This document shows positions 11,982 to 22,307 of a stretch of DNA of 64,000 bases, one piece after another. Under the pieces are notes generated by a model. It made no database searches and was not told the origin of the DNA. It saw nothing but the letters and a program-made list of their open reading frames with translations. Position 1 is the stretch's first letter, and the number at the start of each line of letters is the position of its first letter. Source of the stretch: Symsagittifera roscoffensis (Eukaryota; Xenacoelomorpha; Acoela; Convolutidae); contig NC_087063.1 of the NCBI RefSeq assembly GCF_963678635.1, forward strand, positions 76,963,617 through 77,027,616, in the 5' to 3' direction. The translations under genes and the position numbers were made by a program.

Positions 11982-14348
11982 ATAAATTAACAAAAATTAA
12001 AATAAATTTTTTATGATTATTTGCTAGTCTTCGCCTAAAGAGAAAAAGTTTTTAAATTTGACAAAGTGTCACGTCAGATGCTTTAGTAAACTCACGCTTT
12101 CTCGGAAAGCTTATCAACTTTTTTTCAGTTAGATCAGCCATCATGGTTTTCCACAGCCGTCCGTACCTTGCAATACTCTAAATTATATAAATAATTTATA
12201 TAAAATATTAATAAAATGATTCAAAACGAACAAAATTGGAAGTTTTCAGCGCGGTTTTTTTTCAAATTGAGTTCTCCTTACACATAAACAGGAACAAGGT
12301 TGCCTTTTTTAATCAGAAAAAAACATGGTCATGGTTAAATTTTGTTACAAAACTCATTAACCATATTTTCCCCACAATTGGGTCATTTTTGTCAAAATTG
12401 TCGGATCTTGTGTTTTTTTTAGGTATTCTGTCTCATCTCATTGATATGTCGACTATTGAGTCCATTCAATGTAAACATGCACCACAATTTGCCAAATTTT
12501 CATGATACTTTTAGATAGGTATAAATGTTTTTTTCCCCAAAAGAATTGAATTCTTATTGAACTATTATAATTGATAGGATTTAATTCGGCTCCTATTTTT
12601 GGAAAAAAAATTATCATAACTTTTAAGGCAAAAATCTGATTCATTTATTCGAAAAAATAATGATAGTTTAATTAAGAAAAACAAGTCACTGCAAAAAACA
12701 AAATCGAAGTAAAATCCACTTTACGCCGACTTGTTCCGGCGCTGCGTTAAAGAATGTATAGCTTGTTGAATAAACAGTTTCATGGCAATAGCAGCTGACT
12801 TTTTTACGACAGCCTTTCAACCACAAATCCTATCTTTTGTCTGGTAATCTCTATCCAGTCATTTCCTTAATTTGAAGAGGAGCACTTGCAAAATATGCAT
12901 TTTTTTGCAAGTTTTTCACAAAAATTCAAAACTTTTTGACCACATGGCAACCCGAATTAAGGTTGTGAGGGGCAGCTTGTGGAACAACTCACCTCTGGAT
13001 CTCTACAAAAGTCAATGTTGTGCTCTTTCCTGTAATTAGAGCAAACTTGTTTTTGAAATTTTTCATAAACTAAGTAAGAGCTCAGGAGAGTGATTTTCCT
13101 TGATCCAAGCGAAAGCTGGAAATTCCTTTAAAAACCGCACTTGCGAAAATTGTAAACCGAAAATCGCTCAATTTATAAAAACATGATGAGAAGTTTGTGC
13201 AAACAATGCATTGGATGCATGGTAAAGCAACGTCAAAAAACTCGTGTCGACACAGAACCCAGCCATGCCAAGCTCATCGCAAGTTTCATAGATAAGCAGC
13301 AAAAATGCCAAACAACATTGTAGAGAGACTGATCGCCGTTGATATTATCAGTAAATCGAAGCCAAAATATTCAATCCACAATGAAAACTCGGGCAAAACG
13401 CAAAAAAAACATCCAAAACATAAACAGAAGTATTAAAGTTTGTACCGCTAATGTACATAAACCCTTTAAATTGTCTGCATAGGAATTTTGTTTCGTTTAT
13501 TGGAATTTGCTATTGTGTTTAAGAATTGAAAATTTTTAAGAATTGAAATTGACTCTAAACAAATTTAGTTTTTTTTTAATCTAGTCTCTTTAATCTAACT
13601 AGAAGATAAAGTAGGACAATTGAGCCAAAAATGACTTTGGCTAAATTGTCTGTTTTTTTCGTCTGAATTGTCTGCTATTGATTTTGGATGAATTCTTTGT
13701 GGCTAAATTGTCTCTGTGCTGAATAAAAAACCTTTGTTCTAGTTTTTGGTTCCCCAAAACCCTTCAAACCCTTCAAACAAATCATTTTCCATACTGCGGT
13801 CAAATATTTGGGAAAATTAGCAAATTGACAGTTCAAAATTGGCGAATTTTTGAAAGGTTTCTTATTGAAGAATTTTTGGTTTTCAGTTTTTTAGAAATTT
13901 CAGAGGAAACATAGTTAAAAAAACTTAAGGAAGTTTCAGAAGTAGTCAATTTAAAAAAAAGTAAAAGATGTTTCCCGAGTGAAACAAAAACGAAACCAAA
14001 ATCATATAAATTGTGAAATCATAACTTGATTGAGATGAAAAAAACATACTATCGTGGAAAAGTTTAGGACATTTTCATTTGAAAGAAATACTAGTGAATC
14101 AAAATTACTCAAAATAAATTAAGGGTACAGAAAATCTTCCAGAAATGTATACGAACTTTGAGTCTAGCAACAAATTTGAAACCAAAATTTCCTTGAGCGC
14201 TTTATTTGGGTTTTTGTAGTTTTCTTTATTGGTGTAAATTACAATCACATGCATTTGCAATTAATCGTAGCTTTCATTATGTACTTTGGACGCAAAATGA
14301 TGATATTAATGTGATATCAAGGGAAAGTAAGTGTGGCAGGTTTGGTTT
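11982..14348. other. Intergenic, nothing recognised
   Basis: AT-rich sequence with poly-T and poly-A runs. The short frames at 12236-12505 (+) and 12453-12644 (-) overlap each other and have no motif or codon bias that I can defend. No repeat ends, RNA gene or regulatory array is visible. Confidence 0.6.
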
Positions 14349-15437
14349 TTAAACACAGTAGTATAAGTTATAATTAAATAAAACGAAGTCTTTCCTGTAT
14401 CTTTGAAGGACTTGAATCCAAGTTTCAGGTAACAGGCCTCTGAAATAAAATTTCCAGTCTCGTTTTTCAAATTTTCTCTTCTGTTTTCCCGACTGATTTT
14501 TTACCGTTGATGTTGAATTTTTGAACAAAGACTTAACACGTTTGGAAGTGTGATCAGATTCGACAAAAAACTGATCAAGTTCTGTGAAATTATCTGTTTT
14601 AACTATAGCATTATAGTTCAAATCACAAGGCAGACAGCTTTCCTGATAAGTCCAAAAATGAATATCGCGCGTTTGCAGAAGATTTCGAACATAGGCTTCT
14701 ACAAGTGATATACTTTCTCTTTTTTTCAATACTCCTGTTTTTCGTCGGAAACTATTGAGCCAATTTATCTGTTTGTCCAGTTGAATGTACTTGAAACCCG
14801 AGAAAAGTCGACTCAAGGGATGTCGTACTACTACAAGTCGGGTGCTGTTTGTTGCTTTTTGGAAAATGCTGGCAATAATTTTTTCTGACTTCTTTCGTAT
14901 GCGATAAGGGTTTGATGCTGAAACAAAAAAAGTTAAGCAACCCGGGTTACCATTTTAAGGAAGTCCATCCCTTAAAGTTCTTGACATGAAGTCTATGGTT
15001 TTCCCCTGGCTAGGTAACCGGAAAACGAAAACCAATTCTATCGAATATTTGATCTTGATTTAATGCTTTAATCTTTATATTTAAAAGAGGACAAAGAAAA
15101 AATCTGTTGGTTTTAATTTTCAATTTTGAACCTCCCTAGGAAAAGTTTTGTATGGATACTTACAGATACCACCTCCACCGCTGGCTGCAACTTCTGGTAC
15201 TTGATTTTTTTCCAAACCCGTCAGAATATCAGACCAAGCTGAGCATCCACATTTGGTAATTCCACAGTATAGAATATCGAGTTTCGGCAGGAACACTAAG
15301 CGTGATATTTCTGATGGCCTCTCCAGGTCTGAGTTTTTGCTACTAAAAGCGAAAAGTATAAATTGTGCTTCATCAAATTGTGAAATTACTTCAATTTCTG
15401 CAGCTTTCATTTTTGTATAAGAAAAACTGAATGCCAA
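14349..15437 (-). CDS. Carbohydrate sulfotransferase (Sulfotransfer_2, CHST8-14-like)
   Basis: Two minus-strand exons, 15437-15164 and 14917-14349, are joined by a 246-bp phase-1 intron (GTAAGT donor, TTTGTTTCAG acceptor) into 280 codons. The first exon holds the 5'-phosphosulfate-binding loop, ILYCGITKCGCSAW. The second holds the 3'-phosphate-binding motif, VVVRHPLSRLFSGF, then HFWTYQESCLPCDLNY and the terminal YRKDFVLFNY typical of the family. These enzymes move sulfate from PAPS to glycans in the Golgi. No transmembrane anchor is seen, so an upstream exon may be missing; the ATG at 15437 is a provisional start. In the glycan family the 5' loop usually reads with KVG/KSG-type residues; here it is TKCGCS. 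Confidence 0.85.
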
Positions 15438-15694
15438 AAAACTATATCACAACTTTGAATATAAAATTTGCGGAATCTAAAAAAAATTAGATTTTAAGCA
15501 GATTTGGGTCTGGAATTTCGTAAAGTGGTCGATAAGTTTCAATCTGGAAAAAATTAGGATTATATATCTTCTCTATAAGTTCCAAAAGACATGCGTGTGC
15601 GCCCATATGCCTTCAAAATTAAGAGGTTTTAGTTTTTACCTTACACTTTTACCTCAATCTGTGAATTTTTTTTGCTTCAACCGAATATATCTAA

Positions 15695-15775
15695 GCAGAA
15701 TGTGCAGCACCCTATTATTTTACATATACTATTGCCAAAAGAATATGTAAAATAATAGGGTGCTGCACATTCTGC
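15695..15775. repeat. Perfect 33-bp inverted repeat with a 15-nt loop
   Basis: Arms 15695-15727 and 15743-15775 are exact reverse complements, starting GCAGAATGTGCAGCACCC, with 15 bases between. It lies about 260 bp upstream of the sulfotransferase start. A transcript would fold into a perfect 33-bp stem. It may be a tiny palindromic MITE or a small-RNA source. Confidence 0.9.
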
Positions 15776-15809
15776 ATAAGTAGTATCTGCTATTTCAGAA
15801 GTTGAAGAG

Positions 15810-15830
15810 ATCGCAATAGTCTATTGCGAT
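15810..15830. repeat. 10-bp-arm palindrome
   Basis: ATCGCAATAG, T, CTATTGCGAT: perfect arms around one base. It is close to the 33-bp inverted repeat, on the upstream side of the sulfotransferase gene. Confidence 0.8.
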
Positions 15831-16059
15831 TTTGTCAACTTATCGCCGAAGAAAAGCAACTCGTCCTGACTAAGTAATCTCATTTCAGAGCCAAAATGAT
15901 TATTTTTCTTTTTTCTTGCGATTTACGATGCTCCTAAATAAGCTCTGCGTGAGCTCATCTCCTTTGCTCAGCACATCTAAAAAAGAGCGTTTGAAGGCAA
16001 ACATTTGCTGGGCACAAGATTTGTCTTCCACATTCAAAAGTTTATAAATTACTCGGATA

Positions 16060-16424
16060 CAGGGGCGGATTTGGGGGGGGGGGGGGGGGGGGGGTTGTAC
16101 GCGCCTTCTCAGGGATTCGACCCCTTGCCGACCCAAAGGACCCCCTTTGTACTATTTTGAGATATCCATTTTTGGTGATGGACCGTAAAAATGTTCTAAA
16201 GGCGCCTTCGGCGCCAATATATTCTAGTTTTGAGGGGGGAGCCTTTTTTGGCCTGGTTTTTCAAAATTTTGCCTGCGGCGCAGAAAATTGGCCAAAATAG
16301 GAATTAAACAGTGCTTTGGGAGAGCTCGGAAAACCAATTGAGTCGACCGAAAAAAAAGGTCGACAAAGTTTTCGATTTTTTTTGAAAATCTGCCCCCCTC
16401 GAGAAAATCCTAGATCCGCCCCTG
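16060..16424 (+). mobile_element. hAT-type MITE with an 8-bp target duplication (365 bp)
   Basis: The ends CAGGGGCGGAT and ATCCGCCCCTG are inverted repeats of 11 bp, and the element is flanked by CTCGGATA on both sides (16052-16059 and 16425-16432). An 8-bp duplication with CAGGG-type ends is the hAT superfamily signature. No transposase is encoded. It contains a run of 22 G (16073-16094), probably length-variable, that inflates a spurious Gly/Pro frame at 15900-16136. An older inverted copy is at 8519-8883. Confidence 0.93.
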
Positions 16425-17019
16425 CTCGGATACAGGATTTTTATAGTTTTCAGATGTAATTGTTTGAACTATGTTCGAACAGTCTTCGATGCGGTTGAAA
16501 CATTTTTGCTTACTATGGATTCATTCACCTTTCGAGCAGATATTTCCGTGATTAAAGAGCACATTCGCCTTCCGAAATAACAAACCTAGTGATTTTTTCC
16601 AAGGTTCAGGGTTGCACTGCGGTTGGTTAGCCTTAGTTATTTTGACTCTATGATGAATAAATTTAATGATCAGTTTAACGACGTTTGTTTATTCTATTAC
16701 TTCCAATTGAGAATTGAAGCTTTTTCAGAACAATTCAAGATCAAAATTGTCGATTTGTCTGGATACTTTGAATCGCTGAAGCTCTGTCAACCTGTTTTTC
16801 CTTAGTATGAGTTGCACATGGTTTTCTAGATATTAAATCCAATTATCCCAACAGCGTCAATGCAAATGGTATATGTTTTTACCAAATATCAAAGATTAGA
16901 AGACAATTGTCACACCTAGTTACTATAATACTGAAGATTAGTTTACCCCTAATTTCTTTTCAAGCAAAAAAGATGCTTTTTGGTTTGTTAGCGCTGTAAT
17001 GGGGGCCCAAACAAAAAAG

Positions 17020-17325
17020 TTTTGTAAATTTTCTGTAGCCTATACTTCTGCGGAAAAATCGGACTCATGTCTGCTATTGTTCAGCTCCGACAAATTTAAA
17101 AGCGTTAAACAAAACCACCGCTTTTTCAAGCTTCAAAGTGCAACTTTTTCCAGCGTTGAACATGCTCCATTTAAAAGTTTCAAACACAAGTTTTCAAACA
17201 ACATATAAAGCTTCATACAAAGCTTGAACAAATTTCACTTTGAGGCTTGTAGAAGCGGTGGTTTTGTTTCACGTTTTTAAATCTGTTGGAGCTGAACTTT
17301 TGTGGGTTACAGAAAATTCACAGAA
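17020..17325. repeat. Imperfect inverted repeat (fold-back), about 65-bp core arms
   Basis: 17079-17145 and 17233-17297 are imperfect reverse complements sharing AACAAAACCACCGCTT and GTTCAGCTCC. Matching continues outward (AAATTTTCTGTA near 17027 against TACAGAAAATT near 17308). The loop is AT-rich with AAGCTT-type motifs. The frame at 16999-17208 overlaps this and is not supported. Confidence 0.75.
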
Positions 17326-17396
17326 ATTGAGGAACCCATCTTTTATACTTGCTTTTTTTTAGGGACACACCCGTACCCAGGGGATTTTCTGCGCAA

Positions 17397-17566
17397 GATC
17401 TGAAATTCTTCATTTCTTACATAAATTGCTTCTCAAATCTGAAATTCTTTATTTCAGATCTTGATAAGAATTTACAAAATTCAGATCTGAAATTTAAATC
17501 CGAAATGGAAAATTTCAGATCTGAATTAACCTTGAAAAATAAAATGTCAGATCTGAAATCAGATCT
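17397..17566. repeat. Cluster of six AGATCT palindromes in TTCAGATCTGAA context
   Basis: AGATCT occurs at 17397, 17457, 17483, 17517, 17549 and 17561, most within the longer palindrome TTCAGATCTGAA and with ATCTGAAAT-type half sites between. This is far above chance for 170 bp. The frame 17349-17618 simply translates this repeat. Confidence 0.8.
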
Positions 17567-17633
17567 GAGAAATCATTTGTTAAATTATAATTTATGCACT
17601 TCGAGCAAAACATGTTAGCAACCGGAATAGTTT

Positions 17634-18026
17634 TTATTTTTTGATGTTTCTGCGATACACAATTATGTTTAAGTTAACTAGCGGTAAGAAAAACTGCCGA
17701 ATGTTTTTACAAATAGTTTTTTTTGAACTAAATTTCTTGTTCAACTGTGTTAAAAGTTTTTCAAAACCTGTAAGAAGACCTGTAACATTTTTGTTTTTCA
17801 TGCGCAATTTCAAAAACACAAGTGAATAAATTCTAAAAAAATTTTCGAACATTTCAAGCATGAAAAAAAATCCTTCAGTGTCACATCTAAATTTTAGGGA
17901 TCCAATTATAGTACTTGTATCATCTATTTGTTCATGACAAGTTTCAAAATACTTTGTCTCTCGGAGACTCGATCCATGGATCTTTGTGAGCACAGAAGCC
18001 TCGTGCTCACCACTTAAAAATTCCAT
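17634..18026 (-). CDS. Uncertain minus-strand exon, unknown product
   Basis: An open stretch of about 130 codons whose first half looks coding by composition (mixed charged and polar residues, for example HEQIDDTSTIIGSLKFRCDT). The second half is Lys/Phe-rich and may run into intron. A further short open piece on the same strand (about 18390-18480, ending KKRLIKQENEELESIL) lies next to the element 2 insertion point, so element 2 may have landed in or beside a gene here. No family recognised. Confidence 0.3.
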   Translation of the reverse strand: MEFLSGEHEASVLTKIHGSSLRETKYFETCHEQIDDTSTIIGSLKFRCDTEGFFFMLEMFENFFRIYSLVFLKLRMKNKNVTGLLTGFEKLLTQLNKKFSSKKTICKNIRQFFLPLVNLNIIVYRRNIKK

Positions 18027-18491
18027 TCACGACTCAAACTTGAAAACTTAAAATTTGAAGTTATCAGCCTGACACTTGTAGTTTGTCAAAAATTATTTCG
18101 ACAGAAGATATTCAAGACCAGTTAATGGGCACTGGGAGCATTCAGGAACGAGTATTCTTGTTTGTGTTTAATTTAGAACACCAGGTTTTGCTGGTATCTT
18201 TTACAAAAACCAACATAGACACGTATTTTAAGCATTTGACACTGGTTCCTAGAAAAATGTTGCTCACATGTTTATTTCTATGGAAAAGCCTTTTCTTGCA
18301 TAATGACGTAATTTCTGTTCTTTTATCAATTCAACTGTATTCGGGCTACGCCTTCTTTCTGATATCTAATAAATCATCATTGCAAAATGGATTCGAGCTC
18401 TTCATTTTCTTGTTTAATGAGTCGCTTTTTTATTTCGTAATGTGGCGTTACCTGCATGAAAGAGACTGTTTTCCTGTCCTCTATTTGCATC

Positions 18492-18495
18492 ATAC
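18492..18495. repeat. Target-site duplication of element 2, left copy (ATAC)
   Basis: ATAC immediately before the LTR terminus TGAGTTAGG; the partner ATAC at 37149-37152 follows the other LTR. A 4-bp duplication is usual for Ty3/Gypsy and errantivirus-like insertions. Confidence 0.85.
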
Positions 18496-18905
18496 TGAGT
18501 TAGGACCGAAGTGTATAACTCATAGAGTAATTTCGGATAGGGTACACCGTCTGCTCGTCACGCTATCTTATTTTCGGCCGGATAGATTCGTGCAACTTCT
18601 TAGTCTAATACCAATCCTAATCTTACTCTTATACTATCTAGTCTCAGGTTGTTTAACTAGTCTCTGCTAGGCTCAATAGATCTAGGGTATACTGGTTTAT
18701 TGCGGTTGCTGAAGTCTTCTTGGAGAGTCAACTAATTTCTAAGTTAAATTCAAATCTCTCTGGTGCTGATATTACAAGTAATTTCAGCACTTACAAATAA
18801 GTGGATTGTTAGTCAGATGGATCATGATTGGTTAATATTAAATACTTTACATTGGTAAAATATCTAATTTATCCAATCATAAAATGTAGTTTAGATCAGG
18901 TTCCA
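18496..18905 (-). repeat. 3' LTR of element 2 (410 bp)
   Basis: Termini TG...CA. It differs from the 5' LTR only in CTAGGG/CTATGG and CTGATA/CTGAAA. The second change disrupts the 28-bp palindrome. Upstream on the sense strand, CGGATGGG serves as a weak polypurine tract. Confidence 0.95.
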
Positions 18906-20490
18906 CCCATCCGGGTTTTGCAGAGTTTTTTAGAATAGTCTTTCTGTAATTCAAAGGATGGATGATGGACGTTGGTGTTTGGCGAACATCATATTTCTTC
19001 TGGGTTCTCTTGTTAGAGAAGTTCCAGGTTCGATCGTTGTGTCTTCTCATGACAACGACTGGGTTTTCGCAACAAACTCAAATCTGATTTCAGAATGGTT
19101 GGCTATGTCAGGTTTTTCTGTTTCATTGATGAGAACTTCTTTGTGTTTTGATCTTGTCTGGGAATGGCGTGGAGATTGTGCGTGGAGGGGATGCCTGGTT
19201 ACTCGGATCTGTACGTATACTTGAACATCGAGGTGGTCATTGGTCTAGTTCAATGAAGTCCTTTTCTGCGAAGTCAAGTCGTACTCTAAATCCTTTGAGT
19301 TGTGATTGTGGGCGGCATATTGATTGTGGTTGGCCATTCTTTTTCGAGTGTAGTGGGTTCATTTTGTCTTTGGATGTTCGTCTTTGGTGTTGTATGCTGA
19401 TCTATATATTGCATAATATAATTTACATTTTATAAAACTTTTATTAGTTTAATGTTTTTTAATTATGATTTTGGTTAGTTGTTTTCACAAAAGCTTTTTT
19501 GTTTTAGTTCAGTTATTTTGAAGAGTTACTCACCCTTGAGTAGCTCTTATTAAAAATAGGAGTGTGTGTCACAAAGCGTGGATGTAGCGCGGTGGGTTAG
19601 GCCGGCTATAGAGCATGCTCAGGACGTCCTCTTCTGGTGGGTTAGGCCAGGAGTGGGAGTATGATTGCATGCGGTTTTTGTGAGAGGTCCTGTGATGTGA
19701 CAACGTTTTATGTTGGGTTTGTTGTGGTTTTTCTTATGTTTTGTTGGTTGTGTCCTTTTTACAAAAATCAAATTGTTTGTGGTATGGGTTTGTCTTTCGA
19801 CTTTTTTGTGTTTTACTATTTCTTTCTTAGACTTTATAATAGTCTTCAAAAGAATAAATTATCCAGTTTTAAACTGGGTTAACCCGGTTTGGGTACCGTT
19901 GGTTTCCTTTTCTTAGTCATGCTGTTATGCTATGTGTTGTGGTGTTTAGTAAGCTGCATTGGTTAGTTTTGTTTAGTATATAATTCCTTTCCAACCGGGT
20001 TAAAGGAAAGTTTGAAACTTGTTATCGTGTGTTAGAGTTGATGAGTGTGAAAGCTTGAAACTGAAATTCATTATATAAACAATTCTTCGTGGGCGAGCTG
20101 TGCGAATTTGGATAGAATTCTTGTGCGAGTGAATGAAAATATCAAAAGGTTAGTACTGCATTTGCTTCTTATTAATTTACTACATAGAAATTCAATTTTA
20201 CTGCTAGTTGTTGGGGAAAATTAAATTACAAATTTTCATCATTAATAGATTTACTGCATTTGGGAAAAAATTTTTAAATTAAATTATTGCATTGGTACTA
20301 TTTTTATTTAATTGTTTGGTGCAAAAAATTTATAGAGTTTTAAACAGTTTGAAGAAGTTTTCAATTTTTATTTTCTTTTTGTGAATTTTTCAGATGATCG
20401 TTGGATGAAGGCTAAAATTCTAAAGAAGACATGAATAAAGAATGTTTAGTTTCTAATTTTAATAACTAGTTAATAATATGTATAGTTCAT
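18906..20490 (-). other. 3' untranslated region of element 2
   Basis: Collinear with 4379-5958 of element 1. It contains the recurrent GCAGTA motifs, the TACTAAC heptamer, a GGGTTAACCC palindrome near 19876 and the module at 19521-19648. No sense-strand frame is convincing; antisense frames at 18958-19224 and 19148-19435 are discussed under rejected items. Confidence 0.6.
19521..19648 (-). other. Palindrome and direct-repeat module in the 3' region, element 2
   Basis: Counterpart of 5219-5344: a hairpin at 19521-19548, GGTGGGTTAGGCC at 19591-19603 and 19636-19648, and the adjacent palindromes GAGCATGCTC (19611-19620) and AGGACGTCCT (19621-19630). All palindromes are intact in both copies. 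Confidence 0.6.
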
Positions 20491-20499
20491 ACTTACCTG

Positions 20500-22307
20500 T
20501 TAGTCGTCGGGGAAGAAACCGTGGGGGAAGATGTCGTGGATGAGATCTGAAGTTGTTAGTAATTTAGCTAAGATGCGGATGATATTTTTAGTTTGAAGCA
20601 GTGGCCAAAGCAATTGAAGTGCTTTAATGGTGGTTAGTTCTTCAGTGCCAACTGCAAACTCATAAGGTGTGTTTTGGATTAGATTATATAATTTGTGATT
20701 GAATTTAGTGTTGTGGATGAATTCTAAAATGGGGATTTCTATAGGTTGAACAAATTCGTGTGGGAGAAGAAAGGGTCGGGATTCTTCTGCGTTGAAGGTC
20801 TTGGTGATGGGACAAAAAATATACATTTGGGTTATGGGATCATAATTTCGAAGAATACCATGAAGGTTAGTATCTTTAATGCAATATGTGAAGTTAAGAA
20901 AGAATGGTGAGGTGTATTTGGAATTGATGAATTGAAAACGGTGGTGTGGTTGTCTGGAGGGGGTGTGTAGGTCGAAGTGATTTTGGATAAAACGATAATA
21001 TGTATATGTGTGAGTTTGTTTAGTGCGCAACATAATATCGTGTGAGCAGTGCAAATCTCTTTCATGTGGTGCAAGGAAATGAAAGGTTAGTGAAAATATT
21101 TGGAAGCGTTCTTTAAAACTTTCGTAAGCTTGTGTGTCTGTTAGTGCTTCTGAAATGATGTGGTCAAATTTGCGGTCAAAGATATTGAGTGTAAATACAT
21201 ATGGTGTTTTAATGAAAAATTTTTCTGTGATTTGTGGGTTAGCGAAGCGATCGTCGTCTAAGAATTGATCTTGGTTAGTTCTGATGATGTTATGATCGTA
21301 ATATTCTAGCGTATATTCGGTAGCTCGGGGTGCAGTGTATGTTTTTAGTGATTTTTTATATCCAATGTAAGTAAATTGTCTAGGTGTTAGTGGTGTAGTG
21401 AGTCGATATAGCATGTCCTTATTTCGTTCTATGTCGATGTGAGTGTTAGATAAAGGTAAGCAAAGGGGATTAGTAAAATGATAATATGAGGTCCAAGGAA
21501 GGGTAGGCATTAAAACGTGTTCGTCTACAAAGTTACGTGTCTCGTTAGTGTCGTGAGGGGTGTTTAAGGTGTATTGTGGAAATGAGGGTAAGGTGATAGC
21601 TAAAAATTATTTTGTATTAGTGTGATTTGGGTGATTTATATATTCACGGGCTGTTCCTGGTTTTGCTGGGAAAGTATGGTTGGGGAACTTTCTTTTAAAA
21701 GTGCGGTAAGCTCTATTAGTGCTGAGTGAAGATTCAGTAGATGTGGATGATGGTGCTAATGATTCGGTATAAATTGAAGAGGGTGTAGGGGTAGTAGGGA
21801 TGGATGAATCTATTGTGGATGAAATTTGGTTTATGGTGGGGGTATCAAGGTGGTAGGGTTGTTGTTGTAATGTAATAAAATTATCTAGTTGTGGGGAGAT
21901 TTGGGGGGTATCTGGAGAATTGGATGATCGGTCTGAATGATGTGAAGAATAGGTTGGAGTGACTTGGGAAGCATAAGAGGGTGTAGAATTGGTGGGGACG
22001 GGGTTATTTGGTAGCATTGGTTGAAAAGGGGGTGGGAAAAAATTGAGGGGTTGGTGTGAAAATTATTGGATGGAGATGATTCAGAGTCGGCAAATTCATC
22101 GGGGGTTTCAATATTCGGGTTATTGAGTTGTGATGTGCAATATAAAACTGAGATGTGTGAATTAGTATAGGAATTCATGCCTGATGTTACATTACTGGTT
22201 GGGAAATCGGGTGGCGGGAAAGCAAAAAGTGGTATTATTGTAATTGGAGTAGTGAGGTTGGTTGGGTGGGAATTTGAACGGTGTAGGGATCCAAGTTGTC
22301 GGCTCAT
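20500..22307 (-). pseudogene. Post-env accessory gene, element 2 (broken)
   Basis: Same gene as 2558-4366. The ATGA overlap with the env stop is kept (22307-22304). Two lesions interrupt it: a 1-nt loss in a C run near 22030 shifts the frame, and a GAA-to-TAA change at 21609-21607 stops the second part. The remaining C-terminal frame (from 21510 downstream, 336 codons) is intact and differs from element 1 at only a handful of residues. A CAG/GTAAGT donor follows the stop. Confidence 0.8.

Noticed and set aside
15900-16136. Pro-rich minus-strand frame
   Set aside because: Created by the G22 tract inside the MITE.
18958-19435. Antisense frames next to the 3' LTR, also in element 1 (5429-5906)
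   Set aside because: Attractive as an antisense viral gene. However, the three differences seen in the first part of the first frame all change the amino acid, element 1 has a TAG where element 2 reads on, and the second frame lacks an ATG. No sign of selection on the protein.
19575-19650. tRNA-like A box (TAGCGCGGTGGGTTAGGCC)
   Set aside because: No B box at the right distance and no cloverleaf; the GGTTCGA at 19027 is over 500 bp away. No SINE or tRNA is called.
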